Shown: one piece after another, positions 1-9,085 of the stretch | Numbering within the stretch: the first letter of the stretch is position 1 | How the letters are laid out: each line of letters begins with the position of its first letter | Source: Marinobacter sp. AC-23 | GTDB lineage: Bacteria > Pseudomonadota > Gammaproteobacteria > Pseudomonadales > Oleiphilaceae | Direction of reading: 5' to 3' | Assembly: GCF_001858325.1 (NCBI RefSeq) | Contig: NZ_MBPP01000021.1 | Location: forward strand, 1 to 64,000 | DNA: 64,000 bases | Program-made: the position numbers and the translations under genes | The notes under the pieces: generated by a model | Database searches by the model: none | Seen by the model: only the letters and a program-made list of their open reading frames with translations | Told to the model about the DNA's origin: nothing

Positions 1-302
1 ATCTTCCCAGCCATTGCCAAAGGCAAACCCTCCAAGAAAAACAACAAAGGGAAAAAAAAAAAGCAAAAGCAAAAGCAAAAAAAAGGTATGCCGAGTGTGG
101 CTTGCCAGCCAAATACCGAAGTCACCCCCATCCCAAAATCCAGATACCCGTCATTCACTTCTCCCACCGCACGACCATGGTCCACTGGCGACAGTCCGGT
201 CGGCATTGGCCTGGGTGATAAAAAGGTCAGTTGGCCACTCGGAAAAGGCACGGAACGCCCCGCGCGGGGTGACTGTTCTAGACGGTTCGCTTCCTGCTTC
301 AT
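1..302 (-). CDS. Putative membrane immunity protein of the T6SS effector (partial, runs off the window)
   Basis: This frame stays open from an ATG at 302-300 to the window edge, giving at least 100 residues. Its ATG overlaps the effector stop codon in an ATGA, so the two genes are translationally coupled. The first 65 or so residues are soluble, with a VNDGYLDF stretch near residue 50. They are followed by an extremely hydrophobic run (IPFFCFCFCFFFFPLLFF, about residues 73-90) that would be a membrane segment. I do not recognise the family. VasX-type pore-forming effectors usually have a membrane immunity protein encoded directly downstream, so that role is inferred from position and hydrophobicity. 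The hydrophobic part is encoded by a low-complexity T/GC tract that could hide an indel. Confidence 0.5.
   Translation of the reverse strand, partial: MKQEANRLEQSPRAGRSVPFPSGQLTFLSPRPMPTGLSPVDHGRAVGEVNDGYLDFGMGVTSVFGWQATLGIPFFCFCFCFFFFPLLFFLEGLPLAMAGK
52..84. repeat. Low-complexity A-tract with three GCAAAA units
   Basis: Plus strand: eleven A, then GC-AAAA-GC-AAAA-GC, then eight A. It lies inside the putative immunity ORF, where it encodes the Phe/Cys-rich membrane segment. Runs of this length are prone to polymerase slippage and to sequencing error. Confidence 0.8.
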
Positions 303-3300
303 TCGAGACTATCCATAACAATGAGTGGTTGATGAAGCTGCCACCAGGAAATCTTAGCTTTCGGTATCTCTTGAACAGGAGTCAAAGGATACCGACTGTC
401 TGGGGTGGTCTTCAGCATATACACAGCACCTGTGTATAACCCATTTGGCTGCAGAGTTTCCAGTTTGATCATCAAACCAAGGTCGCGGGTTCGGATACCA
501 TGTTTAGTTTTATCATGGACTGGTGGTCTGAAGACCAGTTGCAAATGCGCGACACCATCTGGCTGCTCGAGGCTAGCTAGGATGGCACCAGTACAAGGTA
601 CCCAGGTTTCCGGATGCATAGAAAACATCCCTCGCTGCCCTGGCTGGATTCGCCATGCGGCAACCGATAGCCGGTAAGGTGCTTGACCATCCAAGGGCTC
701 CTGCAAACTGTCCGAAGATAACCTATGGCAATTTAGATGCAGCTTGGAAGCCTTTTCTCCTTCCATTGCGATTTCGTCAAGGGTGACACTGTCGCCAAGT
801 CGGGCAAAGGCGCTCCCATAGGCTTCAAGCGAGCCATGGTGGATATGCTCAATCTCGCGGGACCAAGGCGTCGTTTGCAGCCACTTGTCTCGCTCGCTCA
901 AATTATAACGGTTATACAGCCAGGTACCGCCCAACTCAAAAACTGTGAATACCAATCCAGCTATATTCAAGCGGGCAAAAAGACCGGACAAGGTCCGACC
1001 TGTTGTGGCCCAAGCTATAGCCTTGCTCCCCACTCCCCGCGCAGCAAGAGTCTGAAAGAACGACTGACCGGTTCGAGCTAGCCCATAGGCATTCGTAACA
1101 GCCAGTCCTCCGCTGCCAATCATGCCCAGCGCTGCACCAGCCTGAGCTTCGGCATTTCCTGTCTGGACTGCTCTCAACCAGTTTTCGCGGTGTTTGTAGG
1201 AGCTAATACTGGCACTGACTACACCAAACAGATAGGCAGGGCCACCAAGCCATATATGCAGTTTACCCATCTGGATATGCACGCCTTTCAAAGCGGTGCG
1301 CTGCCAAGCACTGGCCAGTGCCTGCGCTCTGGCACCATAGGCGGTGTCCATTATACCCTGAGCTGCCAAAAAACCTGCAGCTAAGGTGGCACCAAAACTC
1401 TCACCCACTCGCGTCAGGTTGTCTTGCGAAAACTTCTCTTCGTTATCTGACGAGTAAAGCTCGACCAAAACATTTCCAAAAATTGCCAACTGAACTCCGA
1501 AAACCAAGAGCCCAAGCCCATCCCCCATCAAATTCACACGAGGGGCGGAGGCCAAACCTTGCCGGAAATGCCCAACCAATCGCCCCAGTTCCTGCTGGTG
1601 CAATGCAGGCATAACCAACGTCAAACCGGCACGGCCGGTGACGGCTGGTTCCAGTTTCAGGCCAGTGTCGGTTTCTTCAACTGGGCTGAGGGCCGCTGCT
1701 ACACGTTTACCGACTTCTCGATGCTCTTCACGGGTGGCTTTGAACTCAGCCACCAGCCCTTTGGCTCTTTCGGAACGATGTCCGTGGGTTGATTTGGCAA
1801 CGTCATGGTCGTTCTGAAGCTGTTTCATTCGCTGATCAAGCTGCAGCATATTTCTGAGGTTGTTCCGGAACGTCGCCAGCTCGTCTTGCGAAGCAACGCG
1901 GAATTCTGCATTACCCTGATCTATAGCGTCCAACATGCCTCGCTTGAAAAAATACGGCAGATCCCGAAAAAGATCATCCAACTCAGGCAAGGTTTGGCTT
2001 TCAATCGCTTTATACAGCTTCCCAATAGCGCGCCCCTTGGCCAAGGCAATAGCTGGCGCGATCGTGTCCCCCACTGCATCTGCTTTTTGTTGGATTAGCT
2101 GCGAGTAGTTAGAAAAATCCGGGAGCTTGCCATTTTCTGCTGCGCTTATCTTTTGCGCCCAATCCGACGCGCGGGTCACCACGGCGTAGCCAGCGTTGGC
2201 GACCAGAACGTAGGTTTTCGCCAGCTCACCGTCTGCTGACCGGTCGTACTTTGGTAAAGTCTGGAAAAGTGGGCGACTGTATTGAGGATGCTGCTTCAAC
2301 CACTCTAGTACACCCTCGCTCGCTTCATCAGAACGGCAGATGTCTTTCCGGCAGGCATACTCCAGATCCAGCGCTGCCTCGATCTGCACCTCATCTTCCG
2401 AGTCAAAATACCAAGTTGCATCTTGATAGCGATTGTCGATCAGTAACTTAACGCGATCACTAGTTATATCCGTCAGTAGCGCCTGCCAGCGAGCAAGCTT
2501 GGTACGCTGGGCAACCATGAACTGATCCATGGCTTCACGATCAATGAGATCATTGACCCCACGGTGACCGAAGCCTTGCCCTTCCAGAATTGTCTTCAGG
2601 TGGTCGCGGTGGTTCTTCTCCAATGCGACGATACCGTCGATATGGGAGTCCACGAAATCCGGCTTCGCCCCATCCATGGCTTGTCGCAGATACCACTCGT
2701 CTACCGCCCTCTGCATTTTGGGAAGAATGCCGTAGGCATTTGTCCTATTGGCTGTGCTCCGAATCTCTTCCACTCTGGATTTAACCTCAGCAGGAAGTGA
2801 GGCATCGTTAGGGCCGGGTCGGAGCTCATCTTCCAACTGCCTCAAGGCGGTCAGCAAGGCCGACTGGGTATCTGAACGATCATTTTCCGACATAGCCTCC
2901 AGATCCTGCTGCATGGAAGCAATGGCAGGATGGTTCGAACTGGCCATCATGGAATCCAAGCCCTGCTCATCCAACAAGGTCATGGATTCAATCAGCGAGC
3001 CAAGAACATAGTCTCGCTCACTGTTTCCTTCTTCTGTCCAGCTCTCAATCCACCCCACTACATCATCCTGATGTTGGGCGAGATCGAGCATAACGCCTAT
3101 ATCGTCTCTTAAGACGAGGCAGAGACAGTTAGAGGTATCGTCGATGCCTTGTTGCTTTATCAGCTTGCCGAACCGGCTTCTATGGTAATAAGGTTGATTT
3201 TCCCAGTGATAGGGTTCACTTTCCTGAGGGTGGCCACCCCCGACTGGCTCCGGAGTATTGTCTTCAGAAAATTCGGCTACCCGTACCCTCGCCTGGTCTG

Positions 3301-3787
3301 GAGTGAGTAAAAATTCACCCCCATTCAACGGCGAGGCACCTGCAAGATCAACCCTCTGCAACAGTGCATCGCGCTCTTCCGGATCATCCAATACCTGCGC
3401 TTTTTTCTTCGTCGTCCACGCCATCTCCGAAAACGCCACATACAGTGCGTGAGACGCTGGGTACTGCAGCTTGCCGTCATTATCCCCCGTCAATTTACCG
3501 TCTTCATGTCGATATTCGTGAAGCTCTTCCGTATTGGCATCCAGTATATAAATATAGCCATCCCTCAAAAGGCGATAACCAACGGGACGGGACGTCAACG
3601 AATAAGGATAACCTGGGTCGGTATCGACAGGAGCCGCCTCCACTCTGCCGTAGCGGATAGGCAGCAAGTGAACGGATTTTAGCAATGGACACGAGGCTGG
3701 TTCATCAATAGGGGTGCCTGGCTGTTCCCAGCACAACAGATCGTTGTTTGCTCGGTCATTAGTGGGGCGTTGTTTCCTTGCCATCAT
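299..3787 (-). CDS. VasX-like (BTH_I2691-type) T6SS effector
   Basis: Large 1162-residue secreted toxin candidate. The N-terminal region contains CPLLKSVHLLPIRYGRVE (about residues 33-50) and a following YRLLRDGYIYIL stretch, typical of the VasX N-terminal region that loads onto VgrG via a DUF4123 adaptor. The middle is long, charged and largely helical. The C-terminal part has about five hydrophobic segments near residues 757-778, 794-815, 838-862, 882-904 and 934-956, as in VasX, a colicin-like membrane-permeabilising toxin. About 200 residues after the last segment look beta-rich. The start ATG (or the next codon, also ATG) follows the stop of the DUF4123 gene directly, with GAGGA just upstream. 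Family assignment comes from recognition. Membrane attack as its activity is inferred. Confidence 0.8.
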   Translation of the reverse strand: MMARKQRPTNDRANNDLLCWEQPGTPIDEPASCPLLKSVHLLPIRYGRVEAAPVDTDPGYPYSLTSRPVGYRLLRDGYIYILDANTEELHEYRHEDGKLTGDNDGKLQYPASHALYVAFSEMAWTTKKKAQVLDDPEERDALLQRVDLAGASPLNGGEFLLTPDQARVRVAEFSEDNTPEPVGGGHPQESEPYHWENQPYYHRSRFGKLIKQQGIDDTSNCLCLVLRDDIGVMLDLAQHQDDVVGWIESWTEEGNSERDYVLGSLIESMTLLDEQGLDSMMASSNHPAIASMQQDLEAMSENDRSDTQSALLTALRQLEDELRPGPNDASLPAEVKSRVEEIRSTANRTNAYGILPKMQRAVDEWYLRQAMDGAKPDFVDSHIDGIVALEKNHRDHLKTILEGQGFGHRGVNDLIDREAMDQFMVAQRTKLARWQALLTDITSDRVKLLIDNRYQDATWYFDSEDEVQIEAALDLEYACRKDICRSDEASEGVLEWLKQHPQYSRPLFQTLPKYDRSADGELAKTYVLVANAGYAVVTRASDWAQKISAAENGKLPDFSNYSQLIQQKADAVGDTIAPAIALAKGRAIGKLYKAIESQTLPELDDLFRDLPYFFKRGMLDAIDQGNAEFRVASQDELATFRNNLRNMLQLDQRMKQLQNDHDVAKSTHGHRSERAKGLVAEFKATREEHREVGKRVAAALSPVEETDTGLKLEPAVTGRAGLTLVMPALHQQELGRLVGHFRQGLASAPRVNLMGDGLGLLVFGVQLAIFGNVLVELYSSDNEEKFSQDNLTRVGESFGATLAAGFLAAQGIMDTAYGARAQALASAWQRTALKGVHIQMGKLHIWLGGPAYLFGVVSASISSYKHRENWLRAVQTGNAEAQAGAALGMIGSGGLAVTNAYGLARTGQSFFQTLAARGVGSKAIAWATTGRTLSGLFARLNIAGLVFTVFELGGTWLYNRYNLSERDKWLQTTPWSREIEHIHHGSLEAYGSAFARLGDSVTLDEIAMEGEKASKLHLNCHRLSSDSLQEPLDGQAPYRLSVAAWRIQPGQRGMFSMHPETWVPCTGAILASLEQPDGVAHLQLVFRPPVHDKTKHGIRTRDLGLMIKLETLQPNGLYTGAVYMLKTTPDSRYPLTPVQEIPKAKISWWQLHQPLIVMDSLE

Positions 3788-4612
3788 TCATCCTCGATCC
3801 GTCGGGAATGCGGGTTCAGTGGCGGCATCGCCGCCTGCTTGGCTGGACAATGTTGCGAACAGGAACTGCATCACCTCTCGCAAACTGCGGCACCCATCAC
3901 CAAGTGCCTCATCCAGTGTTTTCGTGAGTGCAGGATAGGCATCAGGCAATTGAGAGCCACCTAACTGTTTGCGTACTGGCTCCTCAAGCTTACTCCATAT
4001 TTGCAGAGCGTCTTTGCGCCGATTGAAAACCTCGAAAGCCTCCTTTAGCTCTGGAGAGGCGATCTTTTTTTCAGGTTGATCTATTGTTGAGCGTGGCCGG
4101 GTAACCGGCGGCTCAACCAGATGCCACTGCTCGCTGATACGATCCGGAACGATCAGTCGATCGACGACACTGTTGGAAGAGCAAGTCAGATTGTTCCCGA
4201 TAACCGACCGGGCCAGCGCCGGATGAGCAATCCGCATCAACTCTTCATAGCCGGGCACCGTTTCGATTTGTAGATGAGACCGCATCCAACGGGACAACGC
4301 AGTGCGATCTGTGGCAGAAACCAGAAAATAGCCATGCTCTTGCATCGGCCCCTGCTCCAGGAAGCCTTCCAGTACCGGGTCATCAGGCCCGTTCAACCAT
4401 ACAAGCCAGGGAGACAGATCCGAAACTACCTCCCAGCGAGTTCCAACGTACAAGCACTCAGCACTGATCGGCTGATCGCCAGCCCACTGATAAATCTGTT
4501 TACCAAGCTCTGGAATTGAGGTTCCATCCAAAACAAGTGCAACTGCGCAATAATCAGGCCAGTGAAGCTTATCGAACGGCGAATCATAAATCGGTATAGA
4601 TTCCAGGCTCAT
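3788..4612 (-). CDS. DUF4123 T6SS effector adaptor/chaperone
   Basis: 274-residue DUF4123 protein. Such proteins (Tap/TEC) bind a specific effector and load it on the tip of the cognate VgrG spike. The sequence shows the usual N-terminal ALVLDG start, the WLVWL core near residue 75, and RWMRSHL and [11 protein letters not shown] motifs near residues 110-130. The C-terminal third is a charged extension that probably contacts the effector. Its ATG overlaps the vgrG stop in an ATGA, and its stop abuts the effector ATG, so the three genes form one transcript. The cargo is most likely the VasX-like protein downstream. Confidence 0.85.
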   Translation of the reverse strand: MSLESIPIYDSPFDKLHWPDYCAVALVLDGTSIPELGKQIYQWAGDQPISAECLYVGTRWEVVSDLSPWLVWLNGPDDPVLEGFLEQGPMQEHGYFLVSATDRTALSRWMRSHLQIETVPGYEELMRIAHPALARSVIGNNLTCSSNSVVDRLIVPDRISEQWHLVEPPVTRPRSTIDQPEKKIASPELKEAFEVFNRRKDALQIWSKLEEPVRKQLGGSQLPDAYPALTKTLDEALGDGCRSLREVMQFLFATLSSQAGGDAATEPAFPTDRG

Positions 4613-6668
4613 AAGTTCTGTTCCTCACAGACAGGACATGTTGCATTGCCTTTCCTGAGCGCAGCCACCTGAGACTCCACGTTAATTGCCTGGGCGCTTT
4701 CTCGCTGCTCCACTTCCGCCAATATCGCGTTCGAGGGCGCTGTAGGCTGGTCGCCATCAATAGACTGCGGCATTCCCGCCATGACAACACCCTGTCCACT
4801 CCCGCTTCCCGGCGCCCCACCAGAATTAATCTTGATCCCCGGCCCACTCAACGTCACCCCACTGGGATCCAACTTAATAAAACTGCCGCCACCGGAAATG
4901 GTGATTTCAGCTCCTGCATCCAGCACAACTTTGGCACCGGCTTTGTGGTGCACTTCACTCCCAGCCTCGCACAGTGTCGCGCTGCCGGATTTCTGGTGCA
5001 GGGTGCCGCCGATGCTCTGGCTGCAATCGGCTCCGATGCTGTGGCGTTTTTCGCCGTCAACGGTGAGATGGTCGTTGCTCTTTACATGGCTGAAGCGGTC
5101 ATTTTCAACGGTCTGGTGGCTGTCGTTTTTTACGACTTCGGTGCGGTTGTTCTCGGTGAGCAAGTCCAGATCTTTCTGGGCGTGTATGTATACCTGCTCT
5201 TTGTCCGCTTCATCCTCAAACCGCAGTTCGTTACTGCCCTCGCCCTTGTGCGTCTGGGTTTTCAGAGTGGTGCGGGTTTTGTGTTCTGGCAGCGCGTACG
5301 GCGGTGTATTGGTAACGTGATAAGTACGGCCAGTAATGATGGGCTGATCCGGGTCGCCGTCGAGGAAGGAGACGATGACTTCGTTACCGATTCTGGGCAG
5401 GGCCATAAAGCCATACTGGCCGCCAGCCCAGCCCTGGCTTACGCGCAGCCAAGCGCTGCTGTGTTCGTCGTTCTTGCTGTATCTGTCCCAGGGGAAACGC
5501 ACTTTTACCCGGCCAAATTCGTCGCAGTGGATTTCTTCCCCTTCGGGGCCGGTGACAATGGCAATCTGCGGGCCGTCCATGAGTGGGCGGTGGGTGATGT
5601 TCGGGCGCCATGTTTTGTCGGCGGGTACGGCACTGAAGGTATTGTGATAGGTGGTGGGTTCAGAACCGCCCTCTTCTTCCATGGCCTGGGGTTGTTTGCC
5701 GGTGTGGGTGACAGCGGTCAGCAGCCAGTCCCGATTCAAGCTGGGGTTGTCGTGCTCGGTAAGTTCGGCTTTGGCGCCGCAGGTAAAGTCTGCACGGTTA
5801 CTTTCGCCGTTGGCAGTGCTGGCGTCGTTTCTGAGGGCATCCAACCTTGCTTCGGTAAACGGCTGACCGCTGGCGTCGGCTTTGAAACGGCTGGGTAGTC
5901 GAAGTGCTGATAGTCTTGGCGCTGGCTCGCGCTGGCTGCGCTGCGTTCGTGCATCAGGGCGTAGGACGGGTTTTTGAAGGTGTAGTCCTTGGTGGCTACA
6001 GAGGCGGCACGCACCCGTTCTTCGTAGCGGAAGCGGAACACGGCCGGTTGTTTGGTGCTGCCGCCGGCTTTGCCGTTGTATTCGGCGGCTTCCAGCCGGG
6101 GCGCATCGCCATGGTGATCGGCAAGGATCAATCCGGGCTGTTCGCTGCCGTGTTCGAAACGGTAATGCCAACCTTCCTCTCCAGCTAGCCGTTCAACAAA
6201 TGCCAGATCGCTTTCCCGGTGCTGTACGCAGTATTCCCGCTTCTGGGGCGCACGTTTGAGATCAAACACCGAATTCACAATGCCCCGTTCTTCCAGCAAC
6301 GTGCGCACAATGGTGTCTGTGGCCTGGGTCTGGAAGATGCGGCTGTTGTGCATCAGCCCTAAGCGCCACAAAGGCGGCTGAATGATTAATTCGTAGCAGG
6401 TGCGTCGATGGCCGGTGTCGCCACGGGCATACTCGTTCACTACGCCTGTGAATCGGCGAAGAGGGGTGCCATCTTGCCAAACCACCAGGTCCACCGATTG
6501 CTCCAAAAGCTCAGATGCATCGATGCTCGGATCGGTGCTAGCCAGCTCAAGGCGGCCATGAAACAGCTCGGATAGCCGCTCAGTCAGCGTAAAGCCAACA
6601 ACGGAAAATAGATCAGAGGGGAGTTCGCCAACACGGGCGGTAAACTGCAGTCCGCTTGTCTGGAGCAT
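4609..6668 (-). CDS. vgrG: VgrG T6SS tip protein (one apparent frameshift)
   Basis: Trimeric spike that caps the Hcp tube and carries the effector. The N-terminal gp27-like part spans about residues 1-390. It is followed by the gp5-like OB fold ([12 protein letters not shown], then [18 protein letters not shown] and [19 protein letters not shown]), then the repetitive beta-helix needle ([28 protein letters not shown]), and a C-terminal tail with a CPVC motif. The frame breaks at about 5892. The upstream frame reads HFDYPAVS, where VgrG proteins have HFDYPGRFKAD, and restoring one base in a GGCC context joins the halves. The repaired protein would be 686 residues, a normal length. It is the first gene of the four-gene module. 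Confidence 0.85.
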
Positions 6669-6888
6669 ATCTTCGATCCCTGAAGATTAGTGTGTTATTC
6701 GTGCTCATCCTGAGCCGGAACCAGATTATAACCTCCAAGTTCCGGAATGTAACCCCGTTGCGCCGAACCGCTTAAAACATGAGAGGTTGACCACAAGAGC
6801 AATCTGCTGCACGCTAATCTGGTTTCGTTACGCAACCTAATGGGCTAAACTGCCCCATACCACCTCACTGCAGATAGAGAGGAACACC

Positions 6889-7913
6889 ATGAGCCAATAT
6901 CAAAATCGCGCCATTGTGCTGAAGCAGCGCCCCAATGGAGAAATTCAAGAGGGTGATCTGGTTATGGAAGAGCGCTCAGTGCGCAGCCCCGAAGAAGGCG
7001 AAGTTGTTGCGCAAATCCTTTGGCTTTCCCTGGATCCGTACATGCGCCCGCGCATGAACGATGCCAAAGGATATATGGATCCCATCAAGATTGATGAACC
7101 CATCGTAGGCGAAAGCGTGGCGAGGGTTGTCGAGTCCCGGTCAGACAAGCTTAAAGTTGGCGATCTGGTCACTTGTTACTCTGGCTGGCAGGAGTACGTA
7201 ACCTTCCCGGCAGACGCGCCGATGGTTTACAAAATCCATCAAAAAGACGGCGTTCCACTGCAAACATATCTCGGTGTTGCCGGCATGCCAGGCCGCACCG
7301 GCTACTGCGGCTTGACCTACTTGGGCAAACCCAAGTCAGGAGAGACTGTTGTGGTTTCTGCGGCATCAGGCCCCGTGGGTACAGTTGTTGGCCAAACCGC
7401 CAAAACAAACGGTTGCCGCGTCGTCGGCGTTGCCGGGGGCCCGGAAAAGTGCAGCTATGTGGTTGATGAACTAGGTTTTGATGCTTGCGTGGATTACAAA
7501 GCAGGCAACCTGGAAGCTGATCTGAAAGCCGCCTGCCCGGATGGCATCGATATTTACTATGAGAACGTGGGTGGCGACGTTACCCGAGCCGTTGCGCCGT
7601 TATTGAACGCTGGCGCACGGGTACCTATTTGCGGTTTTGTCTCGGCCTATAATGCCAAGAGTACCGACAACGTAGAGACGCCGTTCGATATTCTCAAGCG
7701 CCTGGATCCGGTTCCGGAGCACCGCTTTTTCTTGGTAACCGAGTGGCAGGACAAGCACCAGGAGATTACCGACATCCTTACCAGCCGTATTGCATCAGGC
7801 AGATCAAATACCGTGAAACGGTTGCTGAAGGCCTCGAAAACGCAGTTGAGGCCTTCAAAGGCATGCTGAACGGCAAAAACTTCGGCAAGCAACTGGTGCA
7901 TATCGCCGACTAA
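6889..7913 (+). CDS. NADP-dependent medium-chain oxidoreductase, CurA/YncB-like (apparent frameshift near the 3' end)
   Basis: Zinc-independent MDR-superfamily enzyme of the prostaglandin/curcumin reductase type, expected to reduce alpha,beta-unsaturated carbonyls with NADPH. Visible motifs are WLSLDPYMRPRM near residue 42, the nucleotide-binding stretch VVVSAASGPVGTVVGQ near residue 155, and DIYYENVGGD near residue 222. At about 7799 the frame breaks. The expected C-terminal sequence (IKYRETVAEGLENAVEAF then KGMLNGKNFGKQL) continues in another frame to a TAA at 7911-7913. One base lost after CAGG explains it and restores 341 residues. A good Shine-Dalgarno (GAGAGGA) precedes the ATG. Confidence 0.85.
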
Positions 7914-7932
7914 CGCAAAATGGCGACTAACG

Positions 7933-7980
7933 CCGGGAAGGCTACGCCCCTATTTTGAGGAGCACCTTCCCGGTATTTTT
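7933..7980 (+). terminator. Rho-independent terminator after the CurA-like gene
   Basis: CCGGGAAGG (7933-7941) pairs with CCTTCCCGG (7965-7973), followed by TATTTTT on the plus strand. The hairpin overlaps the last codons of the convergent quinone oxidoreductase gene. Confidence 0.6.
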
Positions 7981-8910
7981 ATTGGCCGCCACATGCGCCA
8001 TGGCTTCTTCAGCCTGCTCGATGGGCCAGGTACTGTCGATCATAGGTTCAATCTGCCCGGCTACCAGCAGCGGCCAAACGTGACGGTAAAGCTCCTGCAA
8101 TACGCGCCCCTTGTCGGCGACAGAACGGGACCTCAGTGTAGAGCCGATCAGCCTGTGACGTTTCATTAGCATAAGGCCCAGATCAATTTCCGCTGTCCGC
8201 CCACCCATGAGGCCAATCAGAACAATCCGACCGTCGGCGCCCAGAACTTTCTGGTTCTCTTTAATGTAGCTTCCCCCGACCGGATCCAGCACCATATCCA
8301 CGCCACCCCAACTCTTCACCGCATCCACAAACGAACCGTTTTTGCGGTTCCAGGTGCCAGTTGCACCCAGTTTGCGGCAAATTTCCAGCTTTTGGTCATC
8401 GCCGGCGGTTGCAAAAACCGGGTTACCAAAAGCCGTAGCAATCTGGATAACCGCAGTGCCCAAGCCGCTGGCTGCTGCGTGCAGCAATACCCTTTCACCA
8501 GGCTGCAGGTCGGCTTCCTGGTATAGGTTCAGCCAAGCTGTCGCAAACACTTCAGGAATAGCCGCAGCTTTTTTCAATGAAAACCCTTTCGGTACCGGCA
8601 ACACCTGAGCGGCAGGAACCACAACCTTGGTTGCGTAGCCTCCCCCGGTAAGCAGAGCACACACTTCATCGCCTACATTAAAGCCCGAAACGGTCGAGCC
8701 TATCGCGGCAATGCGGCCACTCACTTCCAGGCCAAGAATGTCGGACGCGCCCGGAGGTGGGGGGTACACGCCAGCCCGCTGGGACAGATCGGCACGGTTA
8801 ACGGCACTCCAGACAACATCGATTTCAACGTGATCTGCAGGCAATTCTTCATAGCTCGCGCAGTCTTCCCAGCTAAGGGAATCGCCGGTTACCTTGATCG
8901 CTTTCATCAT
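7942..8910 (-). CDS. NAD(P)H:quinone oxidoreductase, PIG3-type
   Basis: Medium-chain quinone oxidoreductase of about 322 residues, predicted to use NAD(P)H to reduce quinones or enones in the cytoplasm. The N-terminal GroES-like domain has PPPPGASDILGLEVSG near residue 50, typical of the TP53I3/PIG3 group. The Rossmann part shows VLLHAAASGLGTAVIQIA near residue 140, and VDMVLDPVGGSYIKEN follows. It lacks the structural zinc cysteines of alcohol dehydrogenases. Two consecutive ATG codons (8910, 8907) precede KAIKV, and I prefer the first. The upstream in-frame TTG region has no family support. It converges on the CurA-like gene with a shared hairpin. Confidence 0.85.
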   Translation of the reverse strand: MMKAIKVTGDSLSWEDCASYEELPADHVEIDVVWSAVNRADLSQRAGVYPPPPGASDILGLEVSGRIAAIGSTVSGFNVGDEVCALLTGGGYATKVVVPAAQVLPVPKGFSLKKAAAIPEVFATAWLNLYQEADLQPGERVLLHAAASGLGTAVIQIATAFGNPVFATAGDDQKLEICRKLGATGTWNRKNGSFVDAVKSWGGVDMVLDPVGGSYIKENQKVLGADGRIVLIGLMGGRTAEIDLGLMLMKRHRLIGSTLRSRSVADKGRVLQELYRHVWPLLVAGQIEPMIDSTWPIEQAEEAMAHVAANKNTGKVLLKIGA

Positions 8911-9085
8911 GTTTTTATATCTCAGCACTCGGAATATCTCATCAGGATACCCCAACTCTCTGGGCGGTTGTAAGGGTGTATGCTTTCATGGCTGGGTAAT
9001 GCAAAAATGGTAATTTGGCGTGACGTTTTTCTTGTCAGGGCACAAGCTTGCCTGCGTAATTTTCTATTGGGAGTACGAGCAGCTT

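Noticed and set aside
1..439. Lysine-rich plus-strand ORF at the window start
   Set aside because: The Lys/Ser run comes from the A-tract. The opposite strand has an open frame coupled by ATGA to the toxin gene, which is the better explanation.
4945..5898. Long plus-strand open frame of 317 codons
   Set aside because: It is the complementary strand of vgrG, including the needle repeats. Its composition (Val/Gly/Phe-rich, no domain) is that of an antisense shadow.
5880..5900. Programmed ribosomal frameshift in vgrG
   Set aside because: No slippery heptamer is visible, and eleven similar single-base losses occur in unrelated genes. A shared technical cause is simpler.
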